NCBI RefSeq assembly: GCF_000442255.1
Contig: NZ_KE557280.1
Location: forward strand, 213,963-262,241
Source of the DNA: Salipiger mucosus DSM 16094
GTDB lineage: Bacteria; Pseudomonadota; Alphaproteobacteria; Rhodobacterales; Rhodobacteraceae
Reading direction: 5' to 3'
Length of the DNA stretch: 48,279 bases
Part shown: positions 24,978-34,403 of the stretch, piece by piece
Layout: every line of letters starts with the position of its first letter
How positions within the stretch are numbered: position 1 is the first letter of the stretch
Notes under the pieces: model-generated
What the model was told of the DNA's origin: nothing
What the model saw: only the letters and a program-made list of their open reading frames with translations
The model's database searches: none
Made by a program: the position numbers and the translations under genes

Positions 24978-25649
24978 TCAGAGTCCATCGCCGAAGGCAC
25001 GCAGATCGCCGCGGCGGCCCAGAACGATGAGCTTGTCGCCCTCCTTGAGGGCGGGCGCCGCCGCGTGGCAGTCGATGAACTCGGTGCCACGCATGGCGCC
25101 CAGCAGCCGCAGGTCGGGCCATTCCTCGAGCCCCAGCGCCTCGGTCGTCTCGCCACCCAAGCGTTCGGGCACGAGCATGTTGACCACGCTGTACCCGTTG
25201 CCGAGGCTGACGTAGTCCTTTACCATCGGGTTGTTGAGCATCTGCGCGATGTGGCGGCCGATCTCCTGCTCGGGCTGGATCACGCGGTCGGCGCCCAGCT
25301 TGGAGAGGATGCGGTGGTGCGTCTTGTCTCCGGCCTTGCACCAGATCTGGTCCAGCCCCAGCACCCGCAGGTTCATGGTCGCCAGGATCGAGGACTGCAG
25401 ATCACTGCCGATGGCAACCAGTGCCACGCCGTAGCGGTCGATCCCGGCCTCGCGCAGAGCGGTCTCGTCGGTGGCGTCGAGGATGGCGGTCGCGGGCAGA
25501 TCCTCGGCAAAGCGGGCGACCCGCGTCTCGTCCGAATCCACGCCAAGAACGTGGTTTCCGAAGCGCGCCAGTTCGAGCGCGACGGTCGAACCGAAGGCGC
25601 CAAGCCCGATCACGGCGTAGCTGGGGTTCGCGCGTGCCAAGTGCCTCAT
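24978..25649 (-). CDS. ktrA: KtrA/TrkA-type RCK regulatory subunit
   Basis: A 223-aa cytoplasmic protein. The RCK-N Rossmann domain (about 8-135) has the nucleotide loop [18 protein letters not shown] and the strand-end acidic residue VLGVDSDE. The RCK-C domain is about 140-220 (ending [17 protein letters not shown]). It binds ATP/ADP or NAD and gates the KtrB-type channel. I chose ATG 25649 ([15 protein letters not shown]); a longer frame to 26402 lies over frr and is not coding. It is separated from the channel gene by 18 nt and is divergent from frr. Confidence 0.92.
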   Translation of the reverse strand: MRHLARANPSYAVIGLGAFGSTVALELARFGNHVLGVDSDETRVARFAEDLPATAILDATDETALREAGIDRYGVALVAIGSDLQSSILATMNLRVLGLDQIWCKAGDKTHHRILSKLGADRVIQPEQEIGRHIAQMLNNPMVKDYVSLGNGYSVVNMLVPERLGGETTEALGLEEWPDLRLLGAMRGTEFIDCHAAAPALKEGDKLIVLGRRGDLRAFGDGL

Positions 25650-25799
25650 TCCACGGGATTTCGCAGAAGCAAGCGTTTCACCGCCCGCGCGAGCTGTCAA
25701 GCAGGCGGGCCGCGGCCTGCGGGCGCAAATCGCTATACATCCGGGGCTTGCTGCCTTAGAAGGCCGGAAGGACAAGAACACGGAGCGGACAAGACCACC

Positions 25800-26363
25800 A
25801 TGTCTGAAGACTTCGAACTCGACACGGACGACCTCAAACGCCGGATGGACGGCACGCTGTCGAACCTGCGCACGGAATTCGCCTCGCTGCGGACAGGGCG
25901 GGCCTCGGCCTCGATGCTGGAACCGGTCCAGGTCGAGGCATACGGCCAGATGACGCCGATCAACCAGGTGGGCACCGTCAACGTGCCCGAACCGCGGATG
26001 GTCACCATCAACGTCTGGGACAAGGGCCTCGTGAACAAGGTCGAGAAGGCCATTCGCGAGAGCGGGCTGGGCATCAACCCCCAGATGAACGGCACGATCA
26101 TCATGCTGCCGATCCCCGAGCTCAACGAAGAGCGCCGCCGCGAGCTCGGCAAGGTCGCCGGCCAGTATGCCGAGCACGCCCGCGTCTCGATCCGCAACGT
26201 GCGCCGCGACGGCATGGACCAGATCAAGAAGGCCAAGGCCGACGGCATCTCCGAGGACGACCAGAAGTTCTGGGAGACCGAGGTGCAGGAGCTGACCGAC
26301 GAGTACATCAAGAAGGTCGACGCCGCGCTGGAGACCAAGCAGGAAGAGATCATGCAGGTCTGA
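25800..26363 (+). CDS. frr: ribosome recycling factor
   Basis: With EF-G it splits post-termination ribosomes. The 187-aa length is standard. Motifs include [63 protein letters not shown] and [11 protein letters not shown]. The long three-helix bundle is interrupted by a beta domain, as usual. The ATG is at 25800; the site before it (GGACAAGACC) is weak. A TATACA box (25733-25738) about 60 nt upstream may be its -10, needed because the gene is cut off from pyrH. Confidence 0.97.
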   Translation: MSEDFELDTDDLKRRMDGTLSNLRTEFASLRTGRASASMLEPVQVEAYGQMTPINQVGTVNVPEPRMVTINVWDKGLVNKVEKAIRESGLGINPQMNGTIIMLPIPELNEERRRELGKVAGQYAEHARVSIRNVRRDGMDQIKKAKADGISEDDQKFWETEVQELTDEYIKKVDAALETKQEEIMQV

Positions 26364-26394
26364 GACGGCCCGCGCGAGCCAGGAAGGGGGCGCC

Positions 26395-27120
26395 ATGCCC
26401 AAACCGATCCGCGACTGCGCCGGCCCGCGTCATGTGGCGATCATCATGGACGGCAACGGTCGCTGGGCACAGGGCCGCGGCCGGCCGCGCCTGTTCGGCC
26501 ATCACGCGGGCGCCAAGCGCGTGCGCGAGATCGTCGAGGCCTGCCCGGACGTGGGGGTCCGCTACCTGACGATCTTCGCGTTCTCGACAGAGAACTGGAA
26601 GCGCACCCAGAACGAGGTGGCGGGGCTCATGAGCCTCTTCCGCCGCTACATCACCAAGGAAGCCAAGGCTCTGCGTGCCGAGAACGTGCGCGTGCGTTTC
26701 ATCGGTGACCGCCTGCGGCTCGACGACAAGCTTGTCACGCTGATGGACGAGCTCGAGTTGATGACGGCCGACTGCACCGGCGTCAACCTGACCATCGCGC
26801 TCAATTACGGCGGCCGCGACGAGGTCGCGCGCGCGACACGGCGGCTGGCGCAGGACGTGGCGGAGGGCCGCCTGAAGCCCGAGGATGTGGGCGAGGAGAC
26901 GTTGCCCAAGTATCTCGACACCTGCGTGCTGCCGGATCCGGATCTCGTGATCCGCACCAGCGGCGAGGCGCGGATCTCGAACTTCCTGCTCTGGCAGTCG
27001 GCCTATGCCGAGTACGAATTCGTTGATACTCTCTGGCCGGATTTCACCGACACCGAATTCTCCGGGCTCGTGCGTGCCTACGGCCGCCGAGAGCGCCGCT
27101 ACGGGGGCGTGAAGGCATGA
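26395..27120 (+). CDS. uppS: isoprenyl transferase (undecaprenyl diphosphate synthase)
   Basis: This cis-prenyltransferase makes the C55 lipid carrier for peptidoglycan and polysaccharides from FPP and IPP. It has 241 aa. The catalytic Asp19 lies in AIIMDGNGRWAQGRG, followed by LTIFAFSTENWKR, NLTIALNYGGRDEV and the signature DLVIRTSGEARISNF. AAGGGGG lies about 5 nt before the ATG. It is followed by cdsA with a 4-nt overlap. Confidence 0.96.
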   Translation: MPKPIRDCAGPRHVAIIMDGNGRWAQGRGRPRLFGHHAGAKRVREIVEACPDVGVRYLTIFAFSTENWKRTQNEVAGLMSLFRRYITKEAKALRAENVRVRFIGDRLRLDDKLVTLMDELELMTADCTGVNLTIALNYGGRDEVARATRRLAQDVAEGRLKPEDVGEETLPKYLDTCVLPDPDLVIRTSGEARISNFLLWQSAYAEYEFVDTLWPDFTDTEFSGLVRAYGRRERRYGGVKA

Positions 27121-27908
27121 CCTCGGTCTCGCGTTGGCAGGACCTGCGGCCGCGCATGCTCTCGGCCGCCGTGCTGATCGCACTTGCCCTGGTCACAGTC
27201 TGGATCGGCGGCCTTGTCTGGCGCGCCTTCATCTCGCTGGCCTGCGGGATCATGGTCTGGGAACTCGTGCGCATGGTCGACACCGCGCGCGACCGGTCGG
27301 CGCATGTGTTGGGGGTTATCGCGGGTGTCTGCTCGCTTGCGGCAATCTACCTGCCGCCATCCTTCGCCCTGCCGCTTCTGTTGTTGCCCTCGATGGCCGG
27401 CTTCGGCCGGATGGAGCGCGGCGGCGTGACCTATGCCGTCTTCACCGCGCTGATCATGCTGGCAAGCTACGGCTTCATGGCGCTGCGGGCCGATTTCGGC
27501 CTGATCTGGATGCTCTGGCTGGTCTGCGTCGTCGTCATCACCGACGTCGGCGGCTACTTTGCCGGCCGCGCGATCGGCGGCCCCAAGCTCTGGCCCCGGG
27601 TCAGCCCCAAGAAGACTTGGTCCGGCGCCATCGCCGGCTGGGTCGGCGCCGCGGTGGTGGGCCTGGTCTTTGCCGGCACGACACAGGCCGGAGCCGGGCT
27701 CATGGGCGTCTCCATCGCGGTCTCGATGGCCAGCCAGATCGGGGACATGGCCGAGAGCACGGTCAAGCGTCGCGCCGGGGTCAAGGACAGCTCGAACCTC
27801 GTGCCCGGCCACGGCGGGCTTCTCGACCGGTTCGACGGCATGCTGGGGGCGGCGCTCTTCCTGCTGGTGGCAGGGCAGATCGTGAACTTTCCGCCGGGGG
27901 TGGAATGA
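27117..27908 (+). CDS. cdsA: phosphatidate cytidylyltransferase
   Basis: It makes CDP-diacylglycerol from phosphatidate and CTP for phospholipid synthesis. It has 263 aa and about seven hydrophobic segments. The family signature is intact near the C-terminus: SQIGDMAESTVKRRAGVKDS, then LVPGHGGLLDRFDGM, with the metal-binding Asp residues. It overlaps uppS and dxr by 4 nt each (ATGA). Confidence 0.96.
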   Translation: MTSVSRWQDLRPRMLSAAVLIALALVTVWIGGLVWRAFISLACGIMVWELVRMVDTARDRSAHVLGVIAGVCSLAAIYLPPSFALPLLLLPSMAGFGRMERGGVTYAVFTALIMLASYGFMALRADFGLIWMLWLVCVVVITDVGGYFAGRAIGGPKLWPRVSPKKTWSGAIAGWVGAAVVGLVFAGTTQAGAGLMGVSIAVSMASQIGDMAESTVKRRAGVKDSSNLVPGHGGLLDRFDGMLGAALFLLVAGQIVNFPPGVE

Positions 27909-29071
27909 AACGCATCTCGATCCTTGGCGCGACCGGATCCATCGGGCAGAACACCATAGACCTCATCGACCGCGCGACGCAGACCTACGAGGTCGTGGCA
28001 TTGAGCGGTGGCAGGAACGTCGCGCAACTGGCTGACGACGCACGCAGATTGCGCGCCGAGGTGGCCGTGACCGCGCACGACGAACTGTTGCCCGAGCTGC
28101 GCGACCTGCTCGAGGGTTCGGGCGTCGAGGCCGCCGCTGGCACGACTGCCCTGATCGAAGCAGCGCGACGCCCGGCCGACTGGGTCATGTCGGCCATCGT
28201 CGGGGCGGCCGGGCTCGCGCCGGGGCTGGCGGCGCTCCAGCAGGGGGCGACGCTGGCGCTGGCGAACAAGGAGAGCATGGTCTGCGCCGGCCCGCTGGTG
28301 ATGGCGACGGCGCAGGCGCATGGCGGATCGGTCCTGCCGGTCGACAGCGAGCATTCGGCGGTCTTCCAGGCGCTCATCGGTGAAGACATCGCAAGCGTCG
28401 AGCGGGTCATCATCACCGCCTCCGGCGGAGCCTTCCGCGACTGGCCCGAGGAACGGCTGGCCGAGGCCACGCCCGAGCAGGCCGCGACCCATCCCAACTG
28501 GGACATGGGCCAGCGCATCACCATCGACTCCGCGTCGATGTTCAACAAGGCGCTGGAAGTCATAGAAACGAAAGAGTTTTTCGGCATCGACCCGGAGAAG
28601 GTCGAGGTCGTGGTGCATCCGGAGTCGATGATCCATGCGCTCGTGGGGTTCAACGACGGGGCGCTCATGGCGCATGTCGGCGCGCCGGACATGCGCCACG
28701 CCATCGGCTTCGCGCTGCATTACCCCGAGCGGCGGCCGCTGCCGGTCGAACGGCTCGATCTTCTGAAACTCGGCAGCTTCACCTTCCGCGAGGCCTGTGA
28801 ACGGCGCTGGCCCGCGTTGCGCCTCGCGCGCGAGGTCATGCGCACGGGCGGCCTCGCCGGGGCGGTCTTCAACGCCGCCAAGGAACGCGCCCTCGACGGC
28901 TTCATAGAGCGGCGCATCGGGTTCACGCGCATGGCCGGGGTGGTCGAGGAGGTGCTCGAACGCGTTTCTTCGCAAAGCGGCCTCATTCGCGCCGAGATCA
29001 CCCTTGATAACGTGCAAAACGCCGACCATCTGGCCCGTAAGGCGGCCGACGAGATCATGGCCGGCAGCTGA
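27905..29071 (+). CDS. dxr: 1-deoxy-D-xylulose 5-phosphate reductoisomerase
   Basis: The enzyme converts DXP to MEP with NADPH, the committed step of the MEP isoprenoid pathway; it is the fosmidomycin target. It has 388 aa from ATG 27905. The NADPH loop is LGATGSIGQNT (7-17). Substrate and metal blocks are ALANKESMVCAG, PVDSEHSAVFQ, TASGGAFRDW, HPNWDMGQRITIDSA and VHPESMIHA. The much longer upstream frame is a shadow. It is coupled to cdsA by ATGA and followed after 13 nt by rseP. Confidence 0.96.
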   Translation: MKRISILGATGSIGQNTIDLIDRATQTYEVVALSGGRNVAQLADDARRLRAEVAVTAHDELLPELRDLLEGSGVEAAAGTTALIEAARRPADWVMSAIVGAAGLAPGLAALQQGATLALANKESMVCAGPLVMATAQAHGGSVLPVDSEHSAVFQALIGEDIASVERVIITASGGAFRDWPEERLAEATPEQAATHPNWDMGQRITIDSASMFNKALEVIETKEFFGIDPEKVEVVVHPESMIHALVGFNDGALMAHVGAPDMRHAIGFALHYPERRPLPVERLDLLKLGSFTFREACERRWPALRLAREVMRTGGLAGAVFNAAKERALDGFIERRIGFTRMAGVVEEVLERVSSQSGLIRAEITLDNVQNADHLARKAADEIMAGS

Positions 29072-29084
29072 GGGAGCGACGTCT

Positions 29085-30428
29085 TTGGAAATCACGCAGC
29101 TGATGCCGCAGTTCGGCGGTCTTGTCTGGACTCTGGTGGCCTTCGTGGTCGCGCTGTCCATCATCGTCGCCATCCACGAATACGGTCACTACATCGTGGG
29201 CCGCTGGTCGGGCATCGAGGCGGACGTATTTTCGCTGGGCTTTGGGCCCGTGCTGTGGTCGCGATACGACAAGCGGGGCACCCGCTGGCAGATCGCGGCG
29301 CTGCCCTTCGGTGGCTACGTCAAGTTCAAGGGCGACGCCAACGCCAGCGGGGGCTCGGACGAGTCCGCACTCGCGGGCATGTCAGACGATGAAAAGCGCC
29401 ACACCATGGCCGGCGCGCCGCTCTGGGCGCGCTCGGCGACCGTGGCTGCCGGTCCACTTTTCAACTTCGCGCTGACCATCCTGCTCTTCACCGGAATCTT
29501 CATGGCACGCGGCACCGTGACCGAGCCGCTGACCGTCGGCGAACTGCGCCCGCTGCCCGCCGTTCAGGAACTGCAGGAAGGCGACGTCATCCTCGAGATC
29601 GAAGGGCAATCGCCGACCTCCTTCGACGACGGCGCCGGCTTCCAGGATTTCATCGAAGCTCTGCCCGATACGGCCGCCCTGGGATACACCGTCGAGCGCA
29701 CCGGCAGCCGGATGACGGTCGAGGGACCGCATGTCTATCCGCCGCTCGCCACGCAGATCGTGCCGCGCTCGGCCGCGAACGAGGCGGGCATGCAGCCCGG
29801 CGACGTGATCACCACGGTCGACGGCGATCCGATCCACGTCTTCGACGAGCTGAAGGAAAAGGTCGAGGCCTCGGAAGGCGCGACGCTGGCGCTGGAGGTC
29901 TGGCGCGACGGCGAGCTGCTTCAGCTCGACATGACGCCCGAAAGCACCGACGAGCCGCTGCCCGAGGGAGGCTACCAGACGGTCTACCGCATCGGCATCG
30001 TCGGCGGCCTGTTCTTCGAACCGGCGACCGAGCTCGCCGGCCCGGTCGAGGCGCTTGGCGGGGCTGTGACCCGCACCGCGAGCATCATCACCGGCTCGCT
30101 TTCGGGCCTTTGGCACATGGTCACCGGCAGCATTTCCTCGTGCAATCTCTCCGGGCCCATCGGCATCGCCGAGACCTCGGGCGCCATGGCGGCACAGGGC
30201 GGGCAGAGCTTCCTGACCTTCATCGCGGTGCTCTCGACGGCGGTGGGCCTCATCAACCTCTTCCCGGTTCCGGTGCTCGATGGCGGGCACCTGGTGTTCC
30301 ACGCCTGGGAAGCGGCAACGGGCCGTCCGCCCTCGGACAAGGCGCTGAACGCGCTGATGTCGATCGGGCTCGTGCTGATCCTCGGCCTCATGGCCTTTGC
30401 CCTGACGAACGACATCTTCTGCCCCTGA
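29085..30428 (+). CDS. rseP: RIP metalloprotease RseP
   Basis: This inner-membrane site-2 protease cleaves anti-sigma factors and remnant signal peptides. It has 447 aa from TTG 29085 (MEITQLMPQFGGLVW), chosen because GAGGGAG lies about 8 nt upstream; an ATG six codons later has no ribosome site. The zinc motif is HEYGH (31-35), with the third ligand in FPVPVLDGGH. Tandem PDZ domains are present, the first degenerate (LQEGDVILEIEGQSP) and the second clear (SAANEAGMQPGDVITTVDG). Four membrane segments are visible. The envelope cluster context is standard. Confidence 0.95.
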   Translation: MEITQLMPQFGGLVWTLVAFVVALSIIVAIHEYGHYIVGRWSGIEADVFSLGFGPVLWSRYDKRGTRWQIAALPFGGYVKFKGDANASGGSDESALAGMSDDEKRHTMAGAPLWARSATVAAGPLFNFALTILLFTGIFMARGTVTEPLTVGELRPLPAVQELQEGDVILEIEGQSPTSFDDGAGFQDFIEALPDTAALGYTVERTGSRMTVEGPHVYPPLATQIVPRSAANEAGMQPGDVITTVDGDPIHVFDELKEKVEASEGATLALEVWRDGELLQLDMTPESTDEPLPEGGYQTVYRIGIVGGLFFEPATELAGPVEALGGAVTRTASIITGSLSGLWHMVTGSISSCNLSGPIGIAETSGAMAAQGGQSFLTFIAVLSTAVGLINLFPVPVLDGGHLVFHAWEAATGRPPSDKALNALMSIGLVLILGLMAFALTNDIFCP

Positions 30429-30554
30429 GCGCCGGCCCGCGCCGGCCGCGCGGGGCAGGGCGCCAACATGCGCAAGTTCTTCATAAAACGCCCTAAAAGG
30501 GCCATATTCCCAGCGTAGCTCAGGCCGAGTGAAATACGACTCGGAGTGATCTCC

Positions 30555-30680
30555 ATGCAAACGATCAATGCCGGATACAAGAGCCTGAGCCTGCTGGTCA
30601 CCATCAACTGGGACCGGCTCCTCTACGTCTTCACGATCCTCGCCGCGCTCTTTCTCGGCGCCTTCGTCGGATCGCTTTGA
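30555..30680 (+). CDS. 41-aa single-TM protein between rseP and bamA
   Basis: ATG 30555 has GGAG about 8 nt upstream. The peptide begins MQTINAGYKSLSLLVTINWD and ends with a hydrophobic span (LLYVFTILAALFLGAFVGSL). It is a single-span small membrane protein. It sits in the 341-bp space between rseP and bamA on the same strand. The 126-bp leader before it contains GCCCTaaaAGGGC near 30490 and a CGAGT...ACTCG hairpin just upstream of the start, possible control elements. I recall similar small ORFs at this place in related genomes. Function unknown. Confidence 0.6.
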   Translation: MQTINAGYKSLSLLVTINWDRLLYVFTILAALFLGAFVGSL

Positions 30681-30769
30681 CGGCGCGAGGTTTCGGACTT
30701 TCGGCTTTTGACAAGGCCCCCCAATCCCGATACTCACGTTTGAAAAACACGGCGGAGTAAAGTGGTGGC

Positions 30770-33133
30770 ATGACCAACGGGCTTTCGGGGGACGAGCCCC
30801 GGCGTCCGGCGCGCGCAGGTCGCGTCGGCGTCTCTCTCGCAGCAATGGCAGTTGCGCTGTCGACGGCGTTCACGGCCCTGCCTGAACCGGCAGCGGCGCA
30901 GAACTACACCTTCAACAGCGTTTCGATCGAGGGCAACCAGCGCATCGAGCCTGGCACGATCCTCAGCTACGCGGGCATCGCGCGTGGCGAGACGGTCAGC
31001 GCGGCGGAACTCAACGACGCGTATCAGCGCATCCTGGCCTCGGGCCTTTTCGAGAGCGTCGAGATCGTGCCCCAGGGCGGCACGCTGGTGATCCGCGTCG
31101 TGGAATACCCGACGATCAACCGCATCGCCTTCGAGGGCAATCAGCGCCTCGACGACGAGGCCCTCGCGGCCATCGTCGAGTCGCAGTCGCGCCGGGTCTA
31201 CAGCCCCAGCACGGCCGAGGCCGACGCCAACTCCATCGCCGAGGCCTACGTGACCGAAGGGCGCATCGCCGCCCGGGTCACACCCAAGCTGATCCGCCGG
31301 TCGGAAAACCGCGTCGACCTGGTTTTCGAGGTCTTCGAGGGCGGCGTCAGCGAGGTTGAACGCATCGGCTTCGTCGGCAACGACGCCTATTCCGACCGCC
31401 GGCTGCGCCGCGTGCTGGAAACCAAGCAGGCCGGCTTGCTGCGCGCAATCATCCGCAGCGATACCTTCATCGAGGATCGTATCCAGTTCGACCGGCAGCT
31501 GCTGGAGGATTTCTATTCCTCCCGCGGCTACGTCGACTTCCGCATAACCGGCGTCAACGCCGAGCTGTCCGAGGAGCGTGACGGCTACTTCATCACCTTC
31601 AACGTGGAGGAAGGGCAGCAATTCGCCTTCGGCGACGTGACGGTGGAATCCGACCTGCCGGAAGTGGACGTCGCCAAGTTCCAGGACGCCATTCGGCTGC
31701 GCTCGGGGCGGACCTATTCGCCCAGCCACGTCGAGACGGAGATTGCCCGGCTCGAACGTCTCGCGGTCCAGGAGGGGCTGAACTTCGTTCGCGTCGATCC
31801 GCGGATCAGCCGCAACGAACGCGACCTGACGCTGGACGTCTCCTTCGTGCTGACACGCGGCGAGCGCATCTTCGTCGAGCGCATCGACATCGAGGGCAAC
31901 ACCACGACGCTCGACCGCGTCGTGCGGCGCCAGTTCGACACCGTCGAGGGCGACCCCTTCAATCCGCGCGCCATCCGGCAGGCGGCCGAGCGCATCCGCG
32001 CCCTGGGCTACTTTGCCAACGCCAACGTCGAAGCGCGCGAGGGTTCGACCCCGCAGCAGGTCATCGTCGACGTGGACGTCGAGGAACAGCCCACCGGCGC
32101 GATCAGCTTCGGCGGCTCCTACTCGACGACCAGCGGCTTCGGCGCGGCGATCTCCTTCAGCGAGAGCAACTTCCTCGGCCGTGGCCAGAAGCTGTCGCTG
32201 GGGGTCAACACCGCCTCGTCGGCCAGCAGCTACAACTTCAACTTCATCGAACCGGCCTTCCTCGGCCGCGATGTCGAGTTCGGCATCGCGCTGAACTACA
32301 CCGAGACGGACAACCAGTACTCGGAGTACGATACCGGCACTGGCATCTTCCGGCCAAGCTTCGGCTTCCCGATCTCGGACAACACGCGGCTGACCCTGCG
32401 CTACACGGCGCGCTACACCGACATCCGTAACGCCAGTGACGGCGACGCCGGTCAGATCATCCAGTACGAAGAGGGCCTCGGTGAGCGTGTCGACAGCGAG
32501 TTGGGCTACACGCTCAGCTACGACACGCGGCGGACGGGCCTGAACCCCAATGCCGGCGTACTGCTGGAATTCGGGCAGGACTTCGGCGGCCTCGGCGGCG
32601 ATACGAACTACGTGCGCACCAACATGCGTGCCGTGGCCCAGACGCTCGTCCTCAACGAGGAGGTCACGCTGCGCGCGGCCGTCGAGGCGGGCGCGCTCAA
32701 CTACACCAGCGGCGTGAGCCGCGTGACCGACCGCTTCCTGCTCAGCGACAGCACCTTCCGGGGCTTCGAGTACGGCGGCATTGGTCCGCGCGAATACGAC
32801 GGCCCCTCGGACGTCGACGACGCTGTCGGCGGCAACTTCTTTGCCGTGGCGCGGTTCGAGGCCGAATTCCCGGTCGGTCTGCCCGAGGAATACGGCGTGA
32901 CCGGCGGCCTGTTCTACGACGTGGGCTCGGTCTGGGGACTGTCGGACGACACCGTGGACCAGACCTCCAACTCGATCCTCTACGAGGACGCCAGCCTGCG
33001 GCACGTGGTCGGCTTCTCGGTCTTCTGGGATTCGGCGCTGGGTCCGCTTCGACTGAACTTCTCGCAGCCGTTGAAAAAGGAAGACCGCGACCGCGAGCAG
33101 AACTTCAGCCTGTCGATCTCGACCGAATTCTGA
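30770..33133 (+). CDS. bamA: outer membrane protein assembly factor BamA
   Basis: The central BAM complex channel, which inserts beta-barrel proteins in the outer membrane. It has 787 aa. The signal peptide is long (about 1-44, cleaved near AAAQ/NYTF). Five POTRA domains span about 45-420 (first FNSVSIEGNQRIEPGTILSY, later RIDIEGNTTTLDRVVRRQFD). The Omp85 barrel has the lid-loop region RGFEYGGIGPR, and the final strand ends in Phe (SLSISTEF*), the beta-signal for BAM itself. The stop overlaps the ATG of skp (TGATG). Confidence 0.97.
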   Translation: MTNGLSGDEPRRPARAGRVGVSLAAMAVALSTAFTALPEPAAAQNYTFNSVSIEGNQRIEPGTILSYAGIARGETVSAAELNDAYQRILASGLFESVEIVPQGGTLVIRVVEYPTINRIAFEGNQRLDDEALAAIVESQSRRVYSPSTAEADANSIAEAYVTEGRIAARVTPKLIRRSENRVDLVFEVFEGGVSEVERIGFVGNDAYSDRRLRRVLETKQAGLLRAIIRSDTFIEDRIQFDRQLLEDFYSSRGYVDFRITGVNAELSEERDGYFITFNVEEGQQFAFGDVTVESDLPEVDVAKFQDAIRLRSGRTYSPSHVETEIARLERLAVQEGLNFVRVDPRISRNERDLTLDVSFVLTRGERIFVERIDIEGNTTTLDRVVRRQFDTVEGDPFNPRAIRQAAERIRALGYFANANVEAREGSTPQQVIVDVDVEEQPTGAISFGGSYSTTSGFGAAISFSESNFLGRGQKLSLGVNTASSASSYNFNFIEPAFLGRDVEFGIALNYTETDNQYSEYDTGTGIFRPSFGFPISDNTRLTLRYTARYTDIRNASDGDAGQIIQYEEGLGERVDSELGYTLSYDTRRTGLNPNAGVLLEFGQDFGGLGGDTNYVRTNMRAVAQTLVLNEEVTLRAAVEAGALNYTSGVSRVTDRFLLSDSTFRGFEYGGIGPREYDGPSDVDDAVGGNFFAVARFEAEFPVGLPEEYGVTGGLFYDVGSVWGLSDDTVDQTSNSILYEDASLRHVVGFSVFWDSALGPLRLNFSQPLKKEDRDREQNFSLSISTEF

Positions 33134-33906
33134 TGCGGCGCGCGGCCCTGGTGACGCGCCTGGCGGCCGCGCTGCTCCTGCTCGCGTCGCCGCTGGCGGC
33201 GCAGGACGCGAGCGGCCCCGGGGCATCGCTCCCGGGGCCGCGCGCAAACGCGCCGCGGGCCGGCGTGGTGCAAAGCCCGATCCTGACCATCGAGTTCGAC
33301 CGCGTCTACGCGGAAAGCGCCTTTGGCGCGCGGGTCGCCCAGGCGATCGAGGACGAAGGCGCCGAGATCGCAGCCGAGAACCGCCGCATCGAATCCGAGC
33401 TCATCGCCGAGGAACAGGATCTGACCGACCGGCGCGCGACCCTTCCGCCCGACGAGTTCCGAGAGCTGGCCGATGCCTTCGACGAGAAGGTGCAGCGCCT
33501 GCGGGACGAGCAGGACGCCAAGGCGCGCGCGCTCACCAACCGCTCGGACGAGCGGCGCCGGCAGTTTCTCGCCCTTGCCGAACCCGTCCTGGCCACGATC
33601 ATGCGCGAAGCCGGCGCGGCGGTGATCCTCGACAAGCGGTCGGTCTTCCTGTCGGCCGGCGTGATCGACATCACCGAACTCGCGATCGACCGGATCGACG
33701 AGCAGATCGGCACTGGCGGCGAGTTGCCCGAACCGGACGCGACCGAGACCGCGCCCGAGGCAAATGACAGCCGCCCCCGGCGAAAGCCCGCAGCTTTTGT
33801 CGGTCCCGGACCCGGGCACGAACCCGGACGAGGGCCCCGCAGAGTGACCCCTTGCACGCAAGGGGCAGCGGCGCCGCCGCTTGCTCACCGCGACACCGGT
33901 TGCTAG
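33133..33906 (+). CDS. skp: OmpH/Skp family periplasmic chaperone
   Basis: A 257-aa secreted protein. The signal peptide is about 1-23 ([20 protein letters not shown]). It has a variable linker, then the Skp core about 48-195: [16 protein letters not shown], long paired helices rich in E/R/A, and [20 protein letters not shown]. It holds unfolded outer membrane proteins on the way to BamA, encoded just upstream with stop/start overlap. The last 45 residues (from RPRRKPAAF) are unlike the family and Arg/Pro/Gly-rich. In the other frame the same DNA reads [14 protein letters not shown] and stops at 33847, so an indel in the C run near 33773 could have created this tail. Confidence 0.85.
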   Translation: MRRAALVTRLAAALLLLASPLAAQDASGPGASLPGPRANAPRAGVVQSPILTIEFDRVYAESAFGARVAQAIEDEGAEIAAENRRIESELIAEEQDLTDRRATLPPDEFRELADAFDEKVQRLRDEQDAKARALTNRSDERRRQFLALAEPVLATIMREAGAAVILDKRSVFLSAGVIDITELAIDRIDEQIGTGGELPEPDATETAPEANDSRPRRKPAAFVGPGPGHEPGRGPRRVTPCTQGAAAPPLAHRDTGC

Positions 33907-33941
33907 GGACGAAGGCAATAGGTTTCCACGAAAGGCTCCAG

Positions 33942-34403
33942 ATGACCGAAACGCTCGCCCGCGCGGACATCCAGCTCATCCAGCGCATCCTGCCACATCG
34001 CTACCCGTTCCTGCTCGTGGACCGGGTCGAGGACATCGACGGCACGCGCTCGGCGGTGGGCATCAAGAACGTCACGATGAACGAGCCTCATTTCCAGGGC
34101 CATTTTCCGGGCCAGCCGATCATGCCCGGCGTGACCATCGTGGAGGCCATGGCCCAGACCGCGGCGGTCATGGTGGGCGTGGCGCTGGATCTCGCCGACA
34201 AGGAGTTGAAGGTCTATTTCATGGCCATCGACAAGTGCAAGTTCCGCCGCATGGTGGTGCCGGGCGATCAGCTGCGCATGTCGCTGACCACCGTGCGCGG
34301 CAAGCCCGGCGGGAAGGTCTGGAAATTCCAGGGCCGCGCCGAGGTCGAGGGCGAGATGGCCGCCGAGGCCGAGTTCACCGCGATGATGGACCTGCCAACG
34401 TGA
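33942..34403 (+). CDS. fabZ: 3-hydroxyacyl-ACP dehydratase FabZ
   Basis: It dehydrates beta-hydroxyacyl-ACP in fatty acid synthesis, balancing phospholipid and lipid A supply. It has 153 aa from ATG 33942 with AAGG about 6 nt upstream. The hot-dog fold is recognisable by [13 protein letters not shown], and the catalytic His54 and Glu68 lie in [20 protein letters not shown]. The stop and the lpxA start share bases (TGATG), so lipid A and fatty acid enzymes are co-translated. Confidence 0.97.
   Translation: MTETLARADIQLIQRILPHRYPFLLVDRVEDIDGTRSAVGIKNVTMNEPHFQGHFPGQPIMPGVTIVEAMAQTAAVMVGVALDLADKELKVYFMAIDKCKFRRMVVPGDQLRMSLTTVRGKPGGKVWKFQGRAEVEGEMAAEAEFTAMMDLPT

Noticed and set aside
30505-30530. 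CGTAGCTCAG resembling a tRNA D-arm
   Set aside because: No acceptor, anticodon or T-arm can be built around it. It is a chance match.
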